NCBI RefSeq assembly: GCF_004359215.1
Contig: NC_090613.1
Span: 4,381,312 to 4,439,090, forward strand
Direction of reading: 5' to 3'
DNA from: Bremia lactucae
Taxonomy: Eukaryota; Oomycota; Peronosporomycetes; Peronosporales; Peronosporaceae
Length of the DNA stretch: 57,779 nt
Part shown: positions 50,230-57,779 of the stretch, one piece after another
Layout of the letters: the number at the start of each line of letters is the position of its first letter
How positions within the stretch are numbered: position 1 is the stretch's first letter
Position numbers and translations under genes: made by a program
The notes under the pieces: generated by a model
Database searches by the model: none
Told to the model about the DNA's origin: nothing
Seen by the model: only the letters and a program-made list of their open reading frames with translations

Positions 50230-53200
50230 TGCCCCAGGTGATGAGGTAACCTCATCACCTTGAAAATTATAGTGGCAAATAAGTTGTTAATTAAGTCCCT
50301 AGTCGATTGTGGGGCGTCGAACAATTTTACTCGACGCCAACCGGTAGAAGATCGCAGACGCATATTAATTGAGCGCGGTATCCCTCTAACGAGTATGACA
50401 GTGCGCCTAGCATCAGTCGCATCTGTAACAGCAAATAAACGTGTAGTTGGTTTCTAATATACGTTAAGAAGTAAAACCTTGCGATGATAATTTCATCGTA
50501 CTAGATATGGATGACAACATTTGTGTCATTCTAGGATTACCATGGCTCACAAAGTACGAGCCATGCATACACTTAGTAAACAACGGATCAAGTGTAGGCG
50601 CTTCTACACTTGATCTGACAGCGCCTCCGAATTCAACTTCGAAGATAAGTCAATTGCCAACGCTAGAACCGAAACGGTTCTTGCATGATCTGCGTAGTGG
50701 CAAAGTTAAGCAGATCTCCGTACTTGGCACAGATGACAACTACGTGATCGATATTCGGTCGGCAATAGTATTTCCTCAGACAAACGGATTCTCAGTAGCT
50801 CATCGATGGACGAAAATGTCCTCGATGAGAAAACTTGGATAAAACGTTTTACGTCCATATCCTAGGAATATTACAAGACGAATCCATTTTATATTGATTT
50901 CATCGAATTGAAGGATGTATTCCCTGAATCCGTACCAAGCGAGTTGCCTAAGGTTAAAGGCGCTCGACACGAAATCGACCTGGTTCCAGGTTCAAAATGC
51001 TGTGTCATGATGCAATGGCTATTGCCTCGTGAGCAAGTATTAGCGATCGACAAATTCTTTGCCGAATGGTTAGCAGCGGGCCATCTGAGGGAATCAACTT
51101 CTCCACATAGCTCTTCGACCTTTTGTGTGCGTAAAGCAACAGGAGGATGGCGGATATTGCATGACTGGACGCTGCAACGGTACCGGCTTTAACGCCGATA
51201 TAACGAAAAGACGTAAGCATTAATGGTATATGAAAGAGTACTATCTTTTCGTCAACGGATCTGATGAATGGATTCTATCAGATCCTTATGCGTGAGCAGG
51301 ATATCCACGTTCAGAGACGTAAGAACCCCAAGCGGAATGCTATGGGTGAGCTAGTCATGCCACAGGGACTTAGTAATGCTCCTGTGACATTTAAACGATG
51401 TGTAACCAATCTGTTAAGTTCGGTGCGGGATTTCGCACTAATTTATTTCGAAGACGTCTTCGTTCATCAGAGCCATGAATGGAAAGTCAGACGTTGAAGT
51501 ACATCGCACCCACAACCGAAATGTTCTTACACTTATGCGTAAGCATAAGTTCTATGCGAGTTTCATTAGTTAAATATTTGCTGCACGCGATTTACCACTC
51601 CTTGCGCGCATCGTGGGTAAACACGGTGTAGGATCTGATCCTGAAGAGATCAAGGCGATCACTTACTGGCCTGTGCCAGTCGATGTAAAGGACTTCGAAA
51701 GTTCCTCGGCTTAGCGCCGTACCTGCACAAGTGTTCAAGCAATTATGCCGAATTTACAGCACATCTTCTTCTTTGTTGAAGAAAAATTTAAAGTGGTCAT
51801 GGAACGCTAATTGTCAGCGTTTCTTAAAGGTATCAAGCAAAGCTTGATGCAATCGTCGATCCTGGCGATTGCGGACCAAGACAGACCATTTCATGGGGTC
51901 TGTGACGACAGCGATTTTACAATCTACTGTGCATTCTGCTATCAGTTGCGTCTTCTTCAACCAGCTGAACGCAATTACCCAGTGCATGACATGGAACACG
52001 TTGCCATGAGATATGCACTATCTAAGTTATGGGTCTATCTCTTGGGAGATAGACCTCATCGTTTATACGGACCATTCGTCCTTACACACGGCCGTAAACA
52101 GTCCACACCACTCGCAAAGGATAGCGAGATGGTTGTCTTTATTTGCGGAGTGTATCTTCTACCTGGAATATAAAATAAAACGACTTAATGTCGTCACTGA
52201 TGCCCTTTCATTCCGGCTCGATTTTAAGCCGGCAACGCAATTGTTGCAATAGTGGGCTTATTCAACAACAGTGAGAATAAGCCCACTGTTGCAACAATCA
52301 GTAGTGAGCATGAGCCCACTGTTGCAATAATAAGTGTTCCTTCGTCAGCATTACTTGACAAAATTTAAAGAGCCTATCAAGAAGATAAGGCTCCTAATGG
52401 ATTAGCGTATTTATAGAAAAATTTATCACAACAATTCTTGTAAGGATTGTCGAAATTGTATAGATTTTCATCGGATTGATGGATAACACGCGATGGTTTA
52501 CTGCATTAGACAGTCAATGCTGGCGATACACGTTGTGTCGTCATTCCCACCCATAATTATTTGCAGCTACGCATCATGTATGAGTGCCACGATGCACCAA
52601 TAAGTGGGCATCGTGGACGTGAGAAAACTTATCTCACGATAAGTTCGAACTTCTTCTAGCCACGCCAGTATGAATTCGTCTGCAAGTGCATATGTGCTTG
52701 CAACGTTTGTCGACGAGTAAAGTTCAGTGCTTTATTCCATGTTCCCTTACAATCTCTGCCTGATCCGGCAGAGTGTTGGAAGTCTGTATCTATGATTTTT
52801 TTTCTTCGAATTTCCCGACGACGATCACAAGAATAATGGTATTCTTGTTTTTGTTGATAGTTTCAGCAAAATAATCTATCTTGATGCAGTGCTGGAGTCG
52901 ATCACAGCCAAAGGCTGTGCTTTCCAATTTATGGGTTATCCCGTGAGCTAGTCTCAGATTGAGGCTTGGAACACAGTTTCAAATTTAATTTCTAACCATC
53001 CTGAAATAGATGCTCAGACACAAGGTGCAAATCGTGACCTCGAAGAGATACTTCGCGAATACGTTCACTCTCTTTACGAGTTGAAGCGAATTTCCCCTAT
53101 GCTGAAGTCGTCGAGTTAGTTCTTACCGATGCTAGAATTTGCCATCAACAATTCAGAGCATGCTTCTACGAAGCATACACCGTTTTTCGTGAACGGCTTA

Positions 53201-53607
53201 CGCCATCCACGTATACCCACCTTGTTTAAATTTGACTCTTTAATTCAAAAAAATCATTGTATTCAATGGTGGGAGGACTTGCTCGAGCAAAGATTAATCT
53301 AGCTCTTGCTCAACACGCATTGCCTTTATGGTCAATGCGAACGATGCCAATGTTGATTCAGTCAACACTAAAGGCGGACAAATTCAGCCATAACGATAAG
53401 GCTAATACTGACTTTGATGACGATGCTGAAATACTTAGCATCGAAAACAATAATGTTAGAGAGAGCATTAATGCTTGTATTGAAGAGAAGAATGATATAT
53501 TCGCAATGCGCACCGGTCGCACCGAAGGCAAATTAAAACTGAGTCAGCAGGAGAATTCGTACTGGCTAGAGAAGCAGTGGTCCGTTCGTTCAGGATTCCA
53601 TCGCTGA
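50230..53607 (+). pseudogene. Family B Ty3 pol, decayed
   Basis: In order: protease SLVDCGASNNF (about 50.3 kb), VILGLPWLTKYEPC (50.53 kb), the pre-RT linker, RT (LPKVKGARHEIDLVPG at 50.94 kb; ATGGWRILHDW; YFEDVFVH at 51.45 kb, where an intact RT has YFDD), RNase H (FHGVCDDSDFTIYC, NYPVHDMEHVAMRYAL, VYTDHSSLHTAV at 51.9-52.1 kb), and integrase (CHDAPISGHRGREKTY, CNVCRRVKF, VFVDSFSKIIYLD, NNSEHASTKHTPFFVNGLRHPRIP at 52.56-53.22 kb). A tail with DDDAEILSIENNNVRESINA follows. Many stops and frame changes. Confidence 0.8.
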
Positions 53608-54960
53608 TGAGGTGAACTGACAGAAACGGAACTCTGACAAACATGGAAGAGCAAACATTCTTTCATTTAATATTAAGAAATTAGTCTTACTTTCTTTTCG
53701 ATCGCAAGTTGATCAACCGCAAATTGGGCAAAGTTTTTCAGCTGTTCGCGGGAAACACGGTCGACCGTCGTGACCAAATTGCGACGTATGGATCGCTCGT
53801 GTTCAATGTCCGCCTTTTAATATTGGAGAACAGTATCCAAGTCACGATATTGACTCGAGTTAGGCGAATGAGGCGGACCCGATTTTTCTTTAACCTCTAT
53901 TGACGGATTCGAGACTTGAGAAGAGTTTTTCTAGTTGAACGCTCCTTGAACTACCGTGAGGAGAAATGGTTCGAACGAGTCATCTCTTTTGTTAGCGGGG
54001 GTATCCAACCCGTGCGATTGTTGGTAACCTCGTTCGCAACTGATGATGGACGTTCGCGGTAGTACAACGAGTCCCGTCTCCTCGACAGATGGTCCATCCG
54101 AGAACGAGCGCTTCCCGCGCCCGTTGAAGGATCGGAGTTTCTCAATCCCTTCGCGCATCTCACAAGAAATGGGCATCCTCCAATAAGCACCTTTAAAGGA
54201 GTATGCATCCATAGTAGCATGACCTGCACCCATAATGCAACATGGTCCTTGAAGTCAAAATACGGAATACGGCATCGATCGTTGGTCATACCATTCCAAC
54301 GAGTTAGGTTGCCCTTCGAGGGCAACCAAGACTCCTTTTCGGGAGCAAACCGCAAAACATTGCGACCCCTCTCCCGTTGGCTCACGTTAATGTTAACGCT
54401 AAATTTACTCTCGGATTGATCCTGAGAATCGTCTCTGGTGATGCATACTAGCACCACCAGCAGCATGCTTACCGAAGTGACCTTCACAATCACTTCATTT
54501 CTGGTGATGCATACTGACATCACCAGAGTTATCGTTGTTCATGGAGTCATCACAAGATGAATCCGCTCCAAGTGTTTGAGGAAGTGTCAAACAACTTCGT
54601 CATCACCTCTTTGGTTGTCATGTCAGACTCCGTAGGTTTAACGGACGTGGCGCCGGTTGACCGCAGGCCTTCACAGTTGCCACTAAGTCGGGCGACAACG
54701 CCGACCAGTCACCTCCAATAGGAGTAGGAGGTGACGTATTCCCTACAGTAGACGCATTAACGTCTACTGAGACATCTACATTATCAACAGCTTCCTCTGG
54801 TCCGTGCAGCTGCCAGCTTTGCGACCTCGCAAGCTACGCGCATGGATTTCAATACCATGCGCAAACGAATTTATGTCTGAACAAAATCAAAAATGCAATA
54901 AGTTGAAGTGCTAAATAAGAAACCAATAATGCAAAAAATGAGGGAAATACATAATTAGTA
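53600..54960 (-). pseudogene. Family B antisense ORF, broken copy in the 48.7-kb element
   Basis: Antisense to its element, between the integrase tail and the 3' LTR. It includes a 190-codon frame (53951-54523) with RIPYFDFKDHVALWVQVML and RPSSVANEVTNN. The latter matches VRPSSVGNEVLN in the 21.6-23.0 kb copy. Further on in the antisense direction it has DIEHERSIRRNLVTTVDRVS, equivalent to DHEESRRRELAVTVDNIS. Frameshifts interrupt it. Confidence 0.5.
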
Positions 54961-55001
54961 TTTTTCAGTCACTCCACATACGTCACTATTGTGAGGGGTG
55001 G

Positions 55002-55320
55002 CGTAACGGGGAGTCCCGTTACTTAAATATTTTTTTTCCGATAAGAGGTCTAAAAATATTATTTTCTCACAAGTATAAATAAATAAAGCGGTACAAAATT
55101 GTTACCGCTATTTCTAAAATTCGGTAATATTGACACAATAAGACATCAGCTCAATTGATTAATTGATTTAAGTTTGAAGCAACCCCGCCAATCGTCACAA
55201 GACACGATTGTGCGGTGCGCAAGTAGGCCACAAATAGTTTGCTATTTATATTCTAAAGTCAGTAGTAGATAAAACGTCGTTAGAACTAATGATCTCTAGA
55301 CCACACATCCCCCCTAATTT
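55002..55320 (+). mobile_element. Family B 3' LTR, truncated
   Basis: GTAACGGGGAGTCCCGTTAC after the purine tract GTGAGGGGTGG; the first T is changed to C. It keeps the ATCGTCACAAGACACGATTG block, then is cut by unrelated sequence near 55320. Confidence 0.7.
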
Positions 55321-55774
55321 TGAGGTTTTGGATTGGCTAAAAATTATACCGTTTGTTGCTATGTAGCAAAAAGCTTGGGTGCAACGATGGCTTCGACTAT
55401 AAAGCACATATCGCGAAACCCATGGAGGTAGCAAGCGGCGTTCGGCCTATCCATTGCGACAACATTATGGAAAACGAGGACGATGAGGATGATGACGACA
55501 CCTGAGCGAGCTAACAGGACAGTTTCGATATGGTAATAGACCTTGACGAAGCACAACAAGCACTGTACGAGCTGTTTGAAAAGACGCTGGCTGAGGAGTA
55601 CGAGGACGAGTTGCTGGAAGAGTTGGAAGAGAACGACCAAGAGACGCGCGGCAAGGAGACGCTAGTGGACTGTCTGCTAGCTGCCGTTATCGAAATTGAT
55701 GTCATGAGTGCCACAGGAGCTGAGGACAAACTTGGGAACCCATTGCGCTGGGCGTCTTCGCCCCAGCAGGACCC
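55321..55774 (+). other. Unassigned insert with an acidic ORF
   Basis: A plus-strand frame from ATG 55530 encodes a strongly acidic helical stretch (EEYEDELLEELEENDQET) followed by TLVDCLLAAVIEIDV. An acidic frame just upstream (NIMENEDDEDDDDT) ends at a stop near 55504. Base composition is less AT-rich than the flanks. It runs into family A gag at about 55775, so it is a fragment. It may come from a DNA-transposon accessory protein or a host gene; I do not recognise it. Confidence 0.3.
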
Positions 55775-56608
55775 TGGCATAGCAGCGAGCCATCATATGG
55801 CCGCGCTTGTCGCATTTTAAAAATATAACGTCTCCATGAGAGTGGCATCTGACCTTTCGGTCGACGGCTTATGCCAAGCTGTTACCGAGGCACTGTTGTA
55901 GGATTGCTCCTCAACTAAGGCAATTTGGATTGCCTCTTCCATCGTCGACGGCAACTTTCTGAAAAGGGCCTGTCGCGATGGACCATGCCTTAGTCCGTAA
56001 ATATAGACGTGGACACCTTAATGTGCTTCGGAATCGGACCTATGGTAATGGATGCCGTCAGCGAGCGCATCTCCTTTACATACTCTTGCAGAGATCGCTT
56101 CGCCTGTCGCGCTCCAAAGAATGGCGTACGACACCATCCGACTTTCGTCCTTGATGAGCTGCGCGACACCGCATTGCTCCACGGCAAACAGCCAGTGGAC
56201 AAATCGTGTGCGCTGCAGTTCCATCGAACTTGGGCCTGCCCATCCGAACGGGCCTCAGCTGATGCGGCCGGACAGAGAGCATCACAAAAGTCCTGTTGAG
56301 AGCCTCCCTCCGAGCCTGCTCATGCCTCAGCTCATCTTGAGTCTCAGTGACGGACTCCGCCGCAGCATTACTCTGTTCCTCGGACGCGGCTCTCCACTGT
56401 CCGAGCACGAATGCCTCAAACCGCTCCAACTGAGCAACATGTTGCTCAGGAGGACTGCCCAAGAGCCTGGCCAGAAATTGTTTAAGTGCCCTGCCACTTC
56501 CCGATGATGTCCGGAGAGGTGGGGGAAATGAGCCCAATCGATGTTGAGGCTCTTCCTCACGTACACACGCAGAGATGCGGGTTGTGGGAAGGTTTTCAAG
56601 TGCTACCA
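55775..56608 (-). pseudogene. Family A gag and primer-binding site
   Basis: Minus strand: the start region near 56.45 kb (LLGSPPEQHVAQLERFEAF), HEQARREALNRTFVML, PKFDGTAAHTI, then a frameshift before the HWLFAVEQCG equivalent, and the PIPKHIKVST part near 56.0 kb. The capsid core between the last two is deleted (near 56125). Primer-binding site TGGTAGCACTTG at 56597-56608 (minus). Confidence 0.7.
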
Positions 56609-56610
56609 AG

Positions 56611-56958
56611 TGTAGGCAGGCACGTCGTAATGTGGCCATGCTCTACTTAGATACACACCCTAGCACAGCGAGGAAGCGGTTTGACCGTCCTCTCTTGCGT
56701 GCAGGGAGGTAGTTGTGGTGGGCGCCTTAGCGACCTTATCCAACGCACTAAGTACTCTGGTAAATTGTCGTGAAAGGAGCGGTGATCCGTCTCCTCGTGC
56801 GAACCAAGCAGGAAGTAGTTTTTAGACTGATTTATATGTAATCGTATTAAAATTTAAATACCTATTTTTACCAGTCAGAAATGTCATCTCTATAGATAAC
56901 ACTATTATGAATGGCGAGCGTATCTTTCTAGATACCTCGCGTAATGGATGCCGCTAGC
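56611..56958 (-). mobile_element. Family A LTR cut by a family B insertion
   Basis: TGTAGGCAGGCACG at 56611, matching 806 onward, up to GGATGCCGCTAGC, where a family B LTR begins at 56959. Confidence 0.8.
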
Positions 56959-57409
56959 TGTAACGGGGTGTATCGTTACATGAAATTAACACTTAAAGGT
57001 TGTTAATTAATATATTATCTAAAAGGTAGACAATATTTGGAGGATATTACTTTATATAGTAATGTCCTGAATTCTTATCCATAAATAGGTATAGACCATT
57101 ATGTCTATTTATTCCGCAGACTAATCAGCTGTAGAAGTAATCAAAGAGAGTTACAAGATAAGATAGATAAGAATTCATTTACATGTTTAGTATTAGTTTA
57201 TAGTTAAGTCAGCATTTACAAAGATAGATTAAGAGACACTTAACTATATTAATACAGTTTTCATTTTACCCTCTTAAGTTAACTTGTCTTAAGAGAAGTC
57301 TTCCTCTATACGTACAGTGTACGTCACCTAACGAAAGGCACCACTCACAACTGAAGCAGTGTGAAGTGGACTTGTACTGAAACAGTACAAGTCGCAGTGC
57401 CCCGTTACA
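56959..57409 (+). mobile_element. Family B 5' LTR (451 bp)
   Basis: TGTAACGGGGTGTATCGTTACA at the start, U5 hairpin GACTTGTACTG-AAA-CAGTACAAGTC at 57369-57393, end GCCCCGTTACA. Complete, and very similar to 27506-27949. Confidence 0.88.
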
Positions 57410-57411
57410 CC

Positions 57412-57427
57412 TGGTAGCACTTTGTAG
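57412..57427 (+). promoter_or_regulatory. Primer-binding site of the right-edge family B element
   Basis: TGGTAGCACTTTGTAG, two bases after the LTR. Confidence 0.78.
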
Positions 57428-57459
57428 TCCGTCCAAGGACCACATTTCCCACATTTAAC

Positions 57460-57779
57460 ATGGACATGTTAGATGGTAGTGGGAATACGCATCACGTTTC
57501 CCCTGAAAGCTACTCCTTTCTAAGTGATATAGAAAGGAGTGCGGTTGAACGAATGAGTTCATCCGTAGGAAACGATGCAATCCTGGCATTACTGTCCAAC
57601 TTAGACAGAGATGCCCTCCATTCAACCGTCGCCAAGTTCATACAACATGAACTTGACGAGATGAAGGAAAAAGTAGCCTTGCTGAATCAGCAAGGCTCTC
57701 AACAGGCGGAACTGTTGAGATTACAACAGGTACAGACCCCTGTACCTGGGATGACGCAAACGCGTCGTCCCGAAACTCT
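57460..57779 (+). CDS. Family B gag, intact start, runs off the right edge
   Basis: Open from ATG 57460, 51 bases after the LTR, to the window end (106 codons, no stop). MDMLDGSGNTHHVSPES, then a helical/coiled-coil stretch (AKFIQHELDEMKEKVALLNQ) followed by QQAELLRLQQVQTPVPG. It matches the broken gag at 25.95-26.16 kb. With a complete 451-bp LTR, hairpins and PBS, this may be the best-preserved family B element here, but only its 5' end is visible. Capsid protein of the particle. Confidence 0.75.
   Translation, partial: MDMLDGSGNTHHVSPESYSFLSDIERSAVERMSSSVGNDAILALLSNLDRDALHSTVAKFIQHELDEMKEKVALLNQQGSQQAELLRLQQVQTPVPGMTQTRRPET

Noticed and set aside
1..57779. RXLR or crinkler-type effector genes
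   Set aside because: No signal peptide followed by RxLR/dEER or LxLFLAK was seen in the frames inspected. I cannot exclude heavily spliced or diverged ones.

Overview
This 57.8-kb window looks like nuclear DNA of an oomycete, most likely Peronosporales (Phytophthora or a downy mildew). Evidence for this: an oomycete-type initiator/FPR core promoter at 2377-2392; compact genes with 59-84 nt GT-AG introns; a DOMON plus ferric-reductase protein; and nested LTR retrotransposons. The assignment is inferred, and the species cannot be named. Three 100-N blocks (18551-18650, 26414-26513, 30236-30335) are scaffold gaps, so the order of pieces across them is not proven.

Gene island (about 2.3-11.1 kb). 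There are three well-supported genes and one unnamed gene. An unknown tail-anchored protein lies at 2413-4075 (+). A DOMON/ferric reductase-NOX-like flavocytochrome lies at 6792-8933 (+). MND1, a meiotic recombination factor in six small exons, lies at 9009-9952 (-). A dephospho-CoA kinase with a membrane-anchored N-terminus in three exons lies at 10065-11037 (-). Three small ORFs at 5.2-6.5 kb are doubtful.

Repeat sea (the rest). Four LTR-retrotransposon groups and other repeats are layered on each other. Family A (Ty3 type, mostly minus strand) lies at 1-1360, 18.9-20.3, 28.2-28.7, 43.6-44.1, 45.6-48.5 and 55.8-57.0 kb. Family B (Ty3 type) has LTRs that begin with a TGTAACGGG hairpin and carries an extra antisense ORF between pol and the 3' LTR. 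It lies at 21.0-26.4 (-), 26.5-27.9 (+), 48.7-55.3 (+) and 57.0-57.8 kb (+), plus LTR scraps. Family C is a young chromodomain Ty3 element present as two near-identical 1517-aa gag-pol ORFs (13.9-18.5 and 30.6-35.2 kb) with three identical 248-bp LTRs. The outer LTRs share the target duplication GTTTG and split one LINE into 12.3-13.7 and 36.3-38.2 kb. A decayed copia element lies at 39.2-43.1 kb. There are also MULE/FAR1-like fragments, an antisense 18S rRNA fragment and a tandem pair of tRNA-derived SINEs at 44.7-45.2 kb.

The main points for follow-up are the conserved antisense ORF of family B, the apparent use of initiator tRNA by all four LTR families (three through its 3' end, copia through its anticodon half), the tandem or misassembled family C locus, and the MND1 gene hidden in small exons.
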